A DNA stretch of 64,000 bases from Osedax frankpressi (Eukaryota > Annelida > Polychaeta > Sabellida > Siboglinidae), in contig OZ038312.1 of the NCBI GenBank assembly GCA_964035775.1, positions 38,275,717 to 38,339,716 of the forward strand. The letters are read 5' to 3'. Numbering within the stretch: position 1 is the stretch's first letter; every line of letters starts with the position of its first letter. This document shows, one piece after another, positions 23,801 to 62,329 of the stretch. Below the pieces are notes generated by a model that made no database searches, was not told the DNA's origin, and saw only the letters and a program-made list of their open reading frames with translations. The position numbers were made by a program, and so were the translations under genes.

Positions 23801-25858
23801 ATATCAATTAATGTTATGTAATCAACTATTATAAAGTTACTACTATAGCCTGTAAGAATATACAAAATTACAATGGAGAACACTAGCGAGGTCATTAGGT
23901 GACCTACAGGAAGATCGCGCCAGTTCACGATTCTTATATATGTTTTCCGGAGCATTCCTAAGCTCTGTTTCAGTTGTAAGTATCTATGTGTCTCGACCGT
24001 CTGCAATATTATATGTCTAATTGCTCCAATGCCCTGCGTATAAATGGGTCACTACTCCGTAGCATTGGCTTCACAGATCTATAGATCATTATTGTAGTGG
24101 GATTTCTCTGATCTTTCGCATTCAGGTAATATGGAGATTATAATCTTGGTATAACAAATAAGTATAAATATAATTATACACCCTATTATATAAATCTACA
24201 CCCTATTATACAAACATATACCTACATATAAATATGCACCTTATTATATAAATATACACCTTATTATACAAATATATATCTGAATAGTAATTCGATATCG
24301 TTAGTTTAATTTAGTAGCATATACGACTTTAAACAGTTAACTAAATAGAAATATTGCGATCAATCAAGTGAACAATGTACTAGATATTTTGAAGTATGAT
24401 TATAAACTCTATATATAGGTTTTAATAAGTACACCAGCAAAAACAGCGAAATTCAATTGAGAAAAATACATCGACAATGTAAATAAATACTATAGTAAGT
24501 ATTAATCTCGCGAACATTTATTTTCATTCATTTTTTATAAACCTATCATTAGTATTGGTGGACTGATTATGAAAATTAATATCTGTGAAACAATGAGCTA
24601 ATGAATAACTCCTTTTACTATTTAGTTATATAGTATTACCGAGTGTTGATATCGTGTTTATCGATATAATGTAAAACAATATAGATTTTATGAATTCATA
24701 CTTTTTTTTACCCCGATCGTATTTATGAATGGTACTTGTTTTAATTTTATTAAATAATAAAGAGAAACTCACAAATAATAATAATAACACGCCATTGTTA
24801 CGATGCCATGTAATGTTAAGATCATTTTTAATAAACATAAAATGATCTCGTCATTTTTACATATACAATGTTTTATTTTTGTTTGATCTCCTCTTCAACG
24901 TTTATATATAATCTATGGGAGTATATCTGTTGAGTACGATGAATCACCGAGGTAAAACGCCGAGTGATTACTGTGTGATTACATGTTCTTTCTAATTACC
25001 CATTCCTTGTTAAGGCACGCAAGCGTAATCACACGGAATCAATCGAGAGATATTCCCTTACATTTCATTTCATTAGCAAATATATTAATATATTTTCTGG
25101 AAATACTCTTTGTATTTTAATTTAACGTAGTGCATACATATTATAGGACTACAATAGTATTATATATTATACTATTATATATTATAGTACACTACAATAG
25201 TATTTGTCTTCTTTTTACATTTTAACCATCGCTATACATTTGTTAACGACTCCGAAGATAAAAAGTTACATATCATATAAATCTTAATTTAGCTTGCAAA
25301 AGGATTTTTTATATTTACATCTAGTTTAATGAACCGATGTACTAATAAAAAAACCAAGCTAATAATATAGAAAGTCAAGGAAATATTATATAGCGTATTA
25401 TAACATTTTTACAATTATTAGCAATTTTAATTAATTTCTCATAACTACTTAAGTCGATCATAACACATAATAATATTAAATACTCTATTTTATAGTATAC
25501 TTAATTTTAAATACGCCAATAATAGTGAAACCGCTATTCGCATAAATGTTCTGTAAATATGTATGTGTTAATTATTTTCATTTTGATTCAAACTTCCATA
25601 ATATATTATTTACATAAAATGACTCATAATCGGCTAAGATATGAACTTCGTGCATTCAATTAATCATTAGAATTATTCCTTATACGCATATATAGTAAGA
25701 ATTTGTATAGCCAAGCTTTCAAATGGGTGTAAAATGTTAAAAATGTAATTAGAGGCGTTTCTAGAATGCGGATTCATTAGTGCTATCACCATATATCATG
25801 TCATGTTTTATTTCTTAACGGCCTGAAGTGAATTTCACGACTGCGCTCTCTTTCGCAG
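23801..25858. other. AT-rich region upstream of the TIR-SAM gene
   Basis: No coding sequence recognised. A possible minor plus-strand exon-like block (about 23910-23975) lies between an acceptor-like CTACAG and a strong donor GTAAGTATC. It would encode about 22 residues (EDRASSRFLYMF and on), but I cannot link it to any gene. The TATA-like candidate promoter is described separately. The part from 24200 to 25850 shows nothing except short AT repeats. Confidence 0.5.
24036..24125 (+). promoter_or_regulatory. Candidate TATA box and non-coding first exon of the TIR-SAM gene
   Basis: GTATAAATGGG at about 24037-24047 resembles a TATA box. A less AT-rich block follows and ends at CATTCAG|GTAATA (donor at 24126), a good 5' splice site. 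No ATG is seen between them. If this exon were joined to the strong acceptor at 25858, the first ATG of the message would be the one at 25864, which opens the TIR-SAM frame. This is a hypothesis from position and splice sites only. Confidence 0.3.
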
Positions 25859-28800
25859 GACTGATGCATAGACCGTCGGCTGAGGTACCGTCCACCGAAC
25901 AAAGACTAGCCGCTCGTCTCGCCGATCCATTGTCGTTGGACACTCCGCATCCGTTGCCCGGCCGCCTCTCCTACCCGGCCCAGGTTGGCGATCTCTCGCC
26001 CCTCGATGCATCGCCGAGACGCGACAAACCATCCAGGGAATCTCTCAGGCCGCTCAAGTTACACGGAGGAAAAGAACTGCGCAGGACCGAATGGCGCGAA
26101 ACTAACGTTACCGAACAGGTCGCTGGTAGAATGGATGAATTTAAGGGAGACATCAGAGGAGATTTAAGGGGAGAGTCCAGGGTGGAGTCGAGAGGGGTAA
26201 AAGAATTAAAAGGAGATGCAAGAGGAGTTAGAGACGTCAAAGGAGAATTACGGGGAGAGTTACGAGGAGAATCCAGAATAGAAAAAAATAGAGAAACAAA
26301 GATTAATGATGTTAATGCGGATGGTGTTAAGGAAGATAATCGAATCGTAGGTAACTGCAACGAAGGAGCTTTGTTGAAGAAAAAAGAAACTCTACTATCA
26401 ACACCGGTCCGGTGCCCGTCGAGTCATCTAACTGACCACAGGGCAGCAGAAGAAAGAACCGAGATTATCACCACATCCTGTAATACGGCACAGTGCTGCA
26501 CTTTGCCCCAGTTAACCACGACGTCGAACAGGGCGTTGGACACGCCCAGTTTGGGATGCAACAGATCGATGCGCACGGCTTGCATACAACGGTACTTGCC
26601 GCGCACGGCGCACCGAATAGTGTCGCCGGCGCCCGCAACCCTCGGAGTGGGCGTGTCTCCGTTGACCGATGCACCCGCAACGCCGGCACCGCCCGCACCC
26701 GGCTACGACTCTCGAGTCTATGCCGCAAATCATAAATCATGTCGGCGATCGCGAAAAAAATGCATTTACGTGTCGTATTGCCCGGATTGCGATTTCGCCG
26801 AGCGACGATTCGTGTGCGACGTGGTCAGTCAACTGAAACAGAACAATATGGCCGCGGACATTTGGTACGACGTCGACGAGGCCGTCGTCGGCGAACCGTG
26901 TTGGCTCGCAGCCAGACTCGAGGCGGCCGAGAGGTGCGACGCCGCGCTGCTTTTCCTAAGTCCCGCCTACTTCGATAGTTCGACTTGCGTGTACGAGGCG
27001 CGAACCCTGATGACCAGATTGAAGTCGAAGTCCGGCGACGACAAGGTAACAGTGTTCAGCGTACTCTACGACCTGTGCTCGGGCGTTCCGGAAGGGTACC
27101 GGCGACTAACGCTAGTGGCGAAAGGCTGCGATCCGGTTTTAGGAGCCGGCGGAGGACGAGGACCGGAAGAGGCCGAAACGCTCATAGACCTCACTTCCGG
27201 CGAGATGAGGGACCGCGCTCACGACGAACTCTGCAACCGCGTGATTGCCTCGTTTTCGAACGGTTTGGAGAAGTACGCGCAAGCGCACACAATGCCGTCT
27301 GTGTATGCCCCGCCCACATCGGCGAATCTCTTCACGTCACGCCCACTTCGTTGTTGGAACGTAGATGACGTTCAAGGTTAATTAACTATTAACCATTATC
27401 CGTACGGCTATCCTATTCACTCCTTACGTTATTTAGAGACTGCATCATTACACATGTATTTAATAAACAATACTTAGCCAATGCCATCCCTAACTAGCCA
27501 ATGCCATCCCTATTCTAGTTTAATAAACTATACGTTTTATTTTACAGAGTGGCTGTTATCTTTATCGATTCGGGAATTCTATTGCCAGTCTTTCGAAGAA
27601 CTGAAAGTCGATGGCAACTTGCTAATTTCACTGAACGACGATGATTTAATACGCCACCTATCTATAGACAGTCGTGCTACGAGGAAGAAAATCATGAGGC
27701 AAATGGTAGTCGTTTTGGAACGCGAGTTGAAGGTCGTCTAAATATTCTATTGTTGATTTAATACTCTTTTTTATGTACTCCATATATATTTCCTTTACGT
27801 TTCCGTTAATCTGATATATTAAGTACAATATCGTCATTATTATTGTTATTATTAACGCTAACTGCACATTAACTATATCCTAGTTAACATGTCATGATAT
27901 CCGCCTCCCTAGACGAGTTATTGTTGGCATTTGAGAGCCAGATCTATTCGCTCAAAACCGTCTTCGATTTACATGATCTATGACCCATCGGATGTAAGGC
28001 TGGCGCAGTCTTTTAAAGTTGATCTACTCAAGAGGCACATCAATGTTCGTAGAGCAGATAAGGGATGCACTATCTCGCCGTTGTTTTCCTTGTAGCCGTA
28101 GTGTAATCACTAGCTTTTTAATGCTAAACAATACAACATTATTTCTAAATACATTCCATTTAACGTTACCCCCGGTCTCTTCGTACACAAGGTATTACAC
28201 CACCAGAAACTTGGCCAATCCAAAGAAGAATTCCTGCAGTTAAACTGCATGCATTTGTCTGTAACAACGTTTGTAGTGGTGATACTCACCGAAGCCTCGA
28301 GTCAATCACCGTTCGTGTTCCACGAACTCCTATTCGCCGATTGGTTGAATAAGAAACTTATTACGGCTGTTTTCAGAAATGTTTGGCCTAAACTACGGTC
28401 GAGCTTAAAAGCGGTTCTAGGTTATTTTCGAATTGTAAATACGATGTCCCTATGTTTCGTTAGTAAGTAGTCGGATATTTTCTTTGTTCACAAAATCGTT
28501 CCTATTTAAAAATATATCGCAATACGCTTTCGGTGAATTGCAGGGGAGGCTACGGCTGTAGACTTCGAGACCACCCGAAGGGAGGAGAGTCTAGAGGTTC
28601 TCGAGAACTTGGTGAGACCTTCCAAGTCGTTCGCCGGAGTGGTGTTGGAGCAAGCGTACCTATCGCAGATGTCGGACAGTATTCGCACTCTATCATCTTT
28701 TGCCAATGGTTATTATCTAGGAGAGGTGACGGGGGGAGATCTCCCAACTCCAGATCGTGACGCGGACCCCACCCTTAGTCGATTGCTCCGCAGACGAAGA

Positions 28801-29532
28801 AGGTGGCAGTTGCGTTTACATTAGCTATCACTGGGACTCTCAGGCGAAAGTGCATTTAATCAAGGAGCTACTGCAACAGGCATCTGTATCGTGCTGGTCA
28901 AATACTACGGAGTGTCCGTTGGCTACGATGAATGCTCCAGCACCAGGTTCGTGATACATAATACTCAGCTTGTGATGTCTTAATTAGCTGACATTATAAT
29001 TATGAATTCTTTATTACTTGAGAATAATATTTTATTAGTTTATTTAGACACTTTCTTAACACATTTATTAAAATAACACCGATTGAAACGTTAAATGACT
29101 TTTAATGAAATTTACTATGCAGAAATATCGTTAATCTTTTCCAACTATGAACTATTATATAATCAGAATTGAAAAGTAAATATCGAATTATATAAGGATT
29201 CCCGTAAACAAACAGGAAGTCTGGTACAGAACAAAGAAAGTGAGCACAAGCACTTCAAAAGCTCCCAGGTGTTATTGGTGGCGTTAACTCTGAAACACCT
29301 TCAGTCGGACTCTTGCTACCGAGATTTGCTCTACGCCGACAATAACAAAAAACCCGTGATTGTGGTGCTTATAAAGTCTGGAACCGTGTGGCCTCCAATT
29401 TCAGCTCCGCCTCATACTCGCAGACTGATTACGAAACGTAACTTGGTGATTGACATGTGCACGGATAAACTCTTCAGGCAGAACAAAAGACTTTTAATTG
29501 ATAAAATTAAGCGACTTTTAATTGAGAAATAA
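25859..29532 (+). CDS. Multi-TIR and SAM domain protein (TIR-SAM-TIR-TIR)
   Basis: Exons in consistent phase: 25859-27376, 27548-27732, 27913-28044, 28114-28420, 28544-28725, 28754-28946, 29216-29532 (stop TAA). If ATG 25864 is the start, the product is about 942 residues. Residues 1-290 are low-complexity, with RGDLRGE/RGELRGE-type charged repeats at about 90-150. A TIR-like domain follows at about 297-475 (CIYVSYCPDCDFAERRF, DIWYDVDEAVVGE, LLFLSPAYF). A SAM domain spans the first splice (498-560; WNVDDVQEWLLSLSIREFY, DGNLLISLNDDDLIRHL). A second TIR-like segment is at about 584-712 (SIYMIYDPSDVRLAQSF, FVVVILTEAS, LFADWLNKKL, SLKAVLG). A third is at about 785-930 (CVYISYHWDSQAKVHLIKEL, VLLVALTLKHLQSD, LIKSGTVWPP). 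The order differs from SARM1 (ARM-SAM-SAM-TIR). No signal peptide or membrane segment is seen, so it is probably cytosolic. The 27732/27913 join is the weakest; without it the SAM frame stops at 27741 and a second gene would follow. The 28725/28754 step is a 28-nt gap (see findings). Confidence 0.85.
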
Positions 29533-29715
29533 TTCAAGCGATTTACTGCGATTCAAAAATCTAGTTTTTTACGAGTAATGATATTTTTATATGGCATCAG
29601 TATTTTTCTAAATAATGTGTACATTTTGTACAAATCACTCGTTGAAATGACTTATTTCACAGTATTACTATTGTGTTAAGAATATACAGTATTATTAAAA
29701 AATAATTACATTTAT

Positions 29716-29721
29716 AATAAA
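29716..29721 (+). terminator. Candidate polyadenylation signal of the TIR-SAM gene
   Basis: AATAAA about 184 nt after the stop codon at 29532. AT-rich DNA makes chance hits likely. Confidence 0.4.
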
Positions 29722-29774
29722 TTTATTGAACAATCATAAACATATATCTTATGATATTTAGATAATAACTAATA

Positions 29775-29780
29775 TTTATT
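29775..29780 (-). terminator. Candidate polyadenylation signal of CAD
   Basis: TTTATT on the plus strand, that is AATAAA in CAD sense, 41 nt after the CAD stop codon (29823-29821). Another candidate lies a few bases further. The two convergent genes would then end within a few tens of bases of each other. Confidence 0.45.
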
Positions 29781-29820
29781 TTTTATTAATAACGGTTTCA
29801 GTATGTTGCTATTTATAAAG

Positions 29821-54710
<24,890 letters not shown>

Positions 54711-57700
54711 CTAGTAAAATATATATACTTGTTATATCAATTTATGGAATACTATTTTCAATATATATATATATATATATGAATTTAATATTCACAAAAT
54801 AATATACAGGAATGTATTTTTTAAATTCTAATTTATCTAAATTATTTTAACAAATCTAATCATAAATCACATTATCACACTATTTTAGGTATATATTTAT
54901 AATTTTCAAACATAAATATTTATATAATCATTACGCCTAAATTCTGTAGTGTATTTTTCTACAAATTAAGTAGATATACCATAAATTCCTCAAATAAATA
55001 AATAAATTTTTAAAATTGAAATTTTTAAAATTTATGTGAACAAATATAATAAAATATTCATGATATGTTTATTATATTGAAGTTAATATAATATTTAATT
55101 TTTATGATAAAATAAATTGTTCATATTTCAATAAGGAAAGAAACCACATCCCCAAAATAGACTATACAAATAATTGCTTTATGATACATTTAGCACCATG
55201 TATATTGGTAAACATGGCTATTACTATATTTTAAATCACATATTTAAAATTAAAAAATTGTCTTAAATATAATCTATAAAACTATCAAATCAAACACTTT
55301 TTCCCCATATTTAAACAATGCGTATTGACAAATCACTAATTATATTATACTATATACTACATATATTACATAAGATTATTTAATATTAGTAATTGATATT
55401 TTAAATACAAATTTCTAATATTTTATATAAATTATAATAACTAATTATAATCCTTGAGAAATAGTAAATATATTCATTATATATATTCAATATATATATA
55501 TATTAATAAATACAATTAATATACTATATATATTTATAAATACAAAATATTAATATTTTAAATAAATGATATCAGATATACAATATTCCTTGAGAAATAA
55601 ATTTAATTAATAAATACTTTACAATTATTTTTACATAATATTATATATCTTTAATTTATATTCAGTATATCTTCAATTTATATTTTAAGTATAAATTTGT
55701 AATAATTTAATAAATTAATTATAATATCAGATATACTACAATCCTTGAAAGGTAGTTAATTAAAAGGTTATTTTACTTATACAGAATCTGTGTCTTTATA
55801 ATAAAGAAATCTTAAAATAAAATTTCGATAGAATCAAATTGAAATCATAAATTTGTTATTTAAATTGGAATGACACAAATGTGATATCAAAATCATAAGT
55901 AAACATTCGCTTTTCAACTGGAATCAAAGAAGAATATTCAGAGATTTTCATTATTTATTTTAAAAAGAATAATAATGAATAATGAATAATACAAATCTGT
56001 TGATAATAATTAACTATCATGGAGCTTATTGTATATTATGGATATTAAAAAATGAGGATTACTACAATATATATATGATATCATGATTTTAAATTCTTGA
56101 AAATTTTAGCAATTTTAGATACTTAAGTAGATTGTTTCAAAATTTTAAAATATTCATCATTTTTATATCATAGTTGGCATAAATATGGAATTTGTAAACA
56201 AAGAAAATATAGTTTATTATTGTTTGAAAGTTAAAGTTGTTTATAATACAATATATTCCTATTTTCTATGAAAAAATAAATGAAAATTTAATATTGTAAA
56301 GTTATATAGAATACTTAGTCGAAAGTGCTATGAAGGGAATATGAATTTGAGTTTTCCTATTACATTTAGACGGAAATTTCATACTTTTCATAATTTTAGA
56401 GTTATATAATTAGAAAAAATAAAATAAAATAAAATATTTTATAGACAAGATAAAATAAGATTCGTATCTTATAAAAAAAAATTTTATTAAGAATAATTTA
56501 ATTCTAAAAATAATTTAATTTTAAAAGCAATGGATTATTCATATTTATTTATTAATGTTTCTTTAGTATGTTATTCCTATTACTTAATATGGTAATATCA
56601 GTACATTCCATTATAATAAGTGTTATACGAAAACATATATTTGACTACTTATAAACAAAAACTACTTAACAAACTTAAGATCTATTACATTATGATAAAT
56701 TAAAATTCATTTAAATCACTATAAAACATTTTAAATAAATGTTAATAACTTTAATAATGGTCTAAATATAATAATTCAATAATAATTGTATTAAATAATA
56801 ATTTAATAATGGTTTAAATCTAATAGCTCAATCATTATAGCGAAAAACACCATCAAATAATTTGTACATGAAATTTCCGAAATTCTCTTGAAATTCATTG
56901 TTATATATGTAATCTATTATTAATAATGTACTCTAGATTTAACTAAGTATAGATGTTGAAACATAGTATGCCTATTTATTACCATTGTTATCATTAATTT
57001 AAATATTTCTATAATTAACCAGATGACTTTATTTATATTAAAATGAAGTTATAAAATTTAATTATAAATAGATTAGGATTTTGGAAATAATCGAAGGGTT
57101 TAATGATTCCTTAGAATGGATGATCATTATTAATAATCTTATTAGTTAGATATCTATAGATAGGGTAATATAAACTTCCTTCTAACAATATACATTATTA
57201 TTATTATTATTAATAAGATTCAGGAGTTAATTCATTGAGATGATAATTGAAATACAACTGTCTTTTGACATTATAGATTGTCGATTATAATATTATATTT
57301 ATTGATTTATCTAGAATTTGAAGTAATATTATAAAATATATATAAAATAGAATATAAACTTCCTTCTAACAATATACATTATTATTATTATTATTAATAA
57401 GATTCAGGAGTTAATTCATTGAGATGATAATTGAAATATAACTGTCTTTTGACATTATAGATTGTCGATTATAATATTATATTTATTGATTTATCTAGAA
57501 TTTGAAGTAATATTATAAAATAGATAGAAGCATTTATTAAGAAGATAGTATCATAGCTCCTTATATACTAATTAAGTTTTGATATTACTTGGTTTATTTC
57601 GTATAAATAAGAATAAAAAGGTCTAAGATATGGCAAACAGAAATATTATTATTATTTATTAATTATGAATTATTTATTTAAATTTAACCAAGTTATTTAT

Positions 57701-60439
57701 ACCTGGAAACAAAAAAATTACAAACCACATTTTAAAATTAAATTAATTATAATAATAGCATATTTTATAATATTTTATTATTTAGAAGTTATAATTAAAA
57801 TATTTGTAATGTAATATTTATTTATATCATTTAAGTTATATGTAATACTTATTTATTATTTTATACCTGTTAGTATAAATTAAGGAAATTATAATAATTA
57901 ATAACATAATTAATGTATAAAATATTTTATTAATTTTTATTATTAAATGAAAGAATTATATAATACTATTATAATATTATAATATATCATGATTCATCAA
58001 TATTATAAATTTTAATTTTGTTTAATATAATATAATATTAACTAATGCAAGTGAATGATTTAAAAAGATATTTAAAATTCTATATCACCAGTATGAGTTT
58101 TATATCAAACTAATAGCCAAGATTAATAATATATTCGGTCACATATTTTTTTATAATATATTTTGTTCATTAACACCAGCAAGATAAAAACAAGTATTTT
58201 TTTAATTATTATATTGTAAAATTTAATGGTATTGATGTTATTAATAATGAATATAAAATAAATAAAACAATATCAATGCAAATTCTAATAATATATTTAA
58301 TACAATAGCATGTAATTCAATATTTTAATATAACATCATCCAAGTGGAAGTAACCAAATAATGTCATTGTGATATTTTCTTTACACCGAGTTTCATGGTA
58401 ATTTTGGCAAATAACTTTATTAGAATGTTTTATGATGAAATTGAATTTTACAAAAATATATAAATTAAATTTTATTATTTTAACATTTATAAGTTAACAG
58501 CAGTTAATAGTATATATAATTCTGAAATTAATTAATAAACATTATGAATGATGAATTATATAATTAATTTAAAATTATATATTACACATATTAATATTAG
58601 CTTGTTTATAAAAAATAGAAAAACACATCTAAAGATGAAAATGTTTATATTAATAAAATAATTAGCAAGAATATAAATTATCAATAATTTATACCTACAA
58701 AATTATGTAGTTTATGATAAATGGAAGTCCACCACTCAAATGACATTAACTTGAAAACAAAATGATTATTTCATTATACAAAATTTAACATATATCAAAT
58801 TTACATATGACAATATGACAACATGTGTCATAGATATCTAAAATTAGGACTAGGAATTCAATTTTTTTTAAATTAAACATATCTAAATATTTATATTAAT
58901 ATTCAAAATTAAATTACTACTTACTACATAATATTGCCTAAAATGTGTTAGAGATAATCATATATCATACATGTATTATATATTACCTTTTATTTAAAAT
59001 ATGCTATGTTAAATTTGATATAATGAAGTGATACATTATATCAATAATAGTTATAAATCATTTCTGTTTTAAAAATGCTATGATTATATTTTTTTCTGAC
59101 TGAAATAGTCATAGTTTTTCTCTATTCGATGAAATTTTAAAATATATATTTAATCTTTTTTTTGCTATTACTCTGCATATTACATCTGCTCTACTCTAAA
59201 AATTCTCATAAAAGCTAATGTGTAAAATTCCACATAAAAGTATAACTTTATAAGTTTAATTACGTAGGTATTCAAATTCTAAATTAATGCATTTAATATA
59301 CATATCAATTAGAATTATTAAAAATATTAATTATGGAATATGCTATGATATAGCAAAACATAAAGTAAATATGTTATATATTATATAGGCTATATCTGTC
59401 AAAAGATAGTTCATCTACTTATAATTCTTAATTTTTAATTATTAAGTAAACTATATGTAATAAACTGTAGCTATAAGATTTGTAAATTAATAAATTAGTA
59501 TGGTATGACAAAAGCATAACAATGGATCTTGTGTAAATATTATTATATTACTAATTTTATATTTGTAATAAAAAAAATATTTGTATATAGAAAATAATTG
59601 TTGTAATCGGCAATTGAAATGCACACAACATTAGATTTTAAGTTGTATAATAAAGTTAATGAAATTATTTATTAAATTATAATTAATTGTTATTTAATTA
59701 TTAATTATTATGAGATTATAATATAAATAATATAACTATAATATAAATATTGTGATAAAATATACATTTTCAATACACAACAAATGTTGCCATAGTGATC
59801 AGTTATCATGGCAACATGTATAAATAAATATATATATAAATATTTTCATATTGCAAGTTTAGATTTCAAGTATTGAATTAATTGGAAATACTATTTAACA
59901 AACTAGACGATTAATCGATATGTATGAAAATATATACGATAAACAACAAAATCATAGTTCCAACATGAGAATATATAAAAAACACACGTGTGCTCTGTTA
60001 ATTTTTAAATATATATATGTATATATATATTATTTAACATTATGTTTAAGCGTTTATTATAATAAACAATATTATGTATTGATTATAACATACCTTAATA
60101 TACACTTAATGGTTATTAATTAAAAGTCAATATTAAAATTTCAAGCAATGATGAAAAGTATATTATCAAAAAAACACGTCCGATTCAAATGCTAGCCACC
60201 ATTGCTAGACTCAATGGATTTCAGTAAACTATCATATCACATGATATTTATACTAAAGGTCAATGTCCAATGATCATTCGTAGACAAATTTGTGAAATAG
60301 ATATTAAATGCAACTTAATACAACACTTAAATGCAACACATACACGAGCGCACACACCGTACGGTGTACACCGACAACCTCGCCCCGCACACATACTCAC
60401 TATTTCACAGATATATTGACATACATACACTACAGAACG
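54711..60439. other. AT-rich DNA upstream of CAD; no gene seen
   Basis: Extremely AT-rich with frequent stops on both strands. No open frame with recognisable content. The CAD promoter should lie near 54711-55000, but no TATA or initiator motif stands out from the background. It includes one 184-bp tandem duplication, listed separately. Confidence 0.7.
57168..57530. repeat. 184-bp tandem duplication
   Basis: The block starting ATATAAACTTCCTTCTAAC at about 57169 recurs at about 57353 with very few differences, ending at TTTGAAGTAATATTATAAAA in both copies. Near identity suggests a recent event. It includes (TTA)n and a GATTCAGGAGTTAATTCATT stretch. Confidence 0.93.
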
Positions 60440-60456
60440 CACGCACACACACGCAA

Positions 60457-60529
<73 letters not shown>

Positions 60530-60545
60530 TATATATATATATATA
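60440..60545. repeat. Compound (CA)n-(TA)n microsatellite
   Basis: CACACACGCAAACACACACA followed by about 40 TA units. Open frames crossing it are low-complexity. Confidence 0.95.
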
Positions 60546-60878
60546 CCTTACTTACATAAAACCTTTAGTATAAACTTAGTGTAAACTTTAGTGTGTATTT
60601 AAATTGAAATATAGTAAGATTAACTTTACACTAGGCAATGATGGATGACTATAATTATATGTCCTTAAAAGTGAAGTAAATTAAACTATATTATAAATAT
60701 TATATACATGTTGAAAATATAATTATATACTATTTTATCCATGTAAATAATATCTATAATATGGATTAGTTTACATTACTTTTAAGTACATGTATTGATA
60801 GTAATCCATCATAGTGTAAAGCTACTCTTGCTATGTGTAAATTTATATACAAACTAAGTTTATACTGAAGATGTTCAA

Positions 60879-60879
<1 letters not shown>

Positions 60880-60937
<58 letters not shown>

Positions 60938-60938
60938 G
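60880..60938. repeat. (TA)n microsatellite
   Basis: About 29 TA units with one TACATA interruption. Confidence 0.95.
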
Positions 60939-60975
60939 AAAAACTATCATTCTTTGTATTTAATTCCAAAACTAG

Positions 60976-61433
<458 letters not shown>

Positions 61434-61961
61434 ACCTATTTTGATGTATATTTATTTAATGTATAGCCGTTTATCTTTAATGCGAGAAACACCCTTAATA
61501 ACGATACTGTGGCAGATATAAACGTGTATTAATGTGTATGCTAGTTTATATATAAAGATGTTACTATAAGTAAGGCGCTAAAATAAAAAGGCTAGTTTTC
61601 ACATACGACATCAAATATAAACAGATTCTTAACCATGTGACTCCTGAAGGTCGTACTAGGTTATAGGGCAAACATCACGTTATTTGATAATGTACCCACT
61701 GGTTTTTAAGTGGATTATATAAACTAAAAATATCATATCATGTTACCTTGATTATAAGATTTCTCATGTTAATTTAATTTTTAGATGTGTTTATATGTAT
61801 CCATATAACACGAAAAGTATATAAGTTAGTTTACATAATACTATTGATAGACTTATTACAAACCTCGTATAACTGGATTTTTCACTTGATGATGAACATG
61901 GACTTTGTTCGCTTACAAATTCAGGAATTACACATTCTAATCTTGAAACTTTCATGACAAT

Positions 61962-61962
61962 A

Positions 61963-62034
<72 letters not shown>

Positions 62035-62077
62035 ATACACACATAGATACACATACACACACACAAACATACACATA

Positions 62078-62127
<50 letters not shown>
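61962..62127. repeat. (CA)n and (TA)n microsatellites
   Basis: About 35 CA units (61966-62032), a CACATACA-rich bridge, then about 21 TA units (62085-62127). Confidence 0.96.
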
Positions 62128-62130
<3 letters not shown>

Positions 62131-62160
62131 CGCGATTGTATATGCACGCATGTGTGTTTA

Positions 62161-62168
62161 GGCACACA

Positions 62169-62235
<67 letters not shown>

Positions 62236-62242
62236 TCAGACA

Positions 62243-62325
<83 letters not shown>
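62161..62325. repeat. (CA)n microsatellite
   Basis: About 75 CA units in two blocks separated by CATACTCAGACAGACA. Confidence 0.97.

Positions 62326-62329
<4 letters not shown>

Noticed and set aside
25859-27376. Assigning the first TIR domain as a SARM1-type NADase
   Set aside because: The expected catalytic Glu is not at the aligned position in my hand alignment, and the domain order differs from SARM1.
28019-28243. 74-codon plus-strand frame (MIYSRGTSMFVEQ and on)
   Set aside because: It overlaps the second TIR segment in a different frame; the frame joined through the 69-nt intron 28045-28113 continues the domain and keeps phase.
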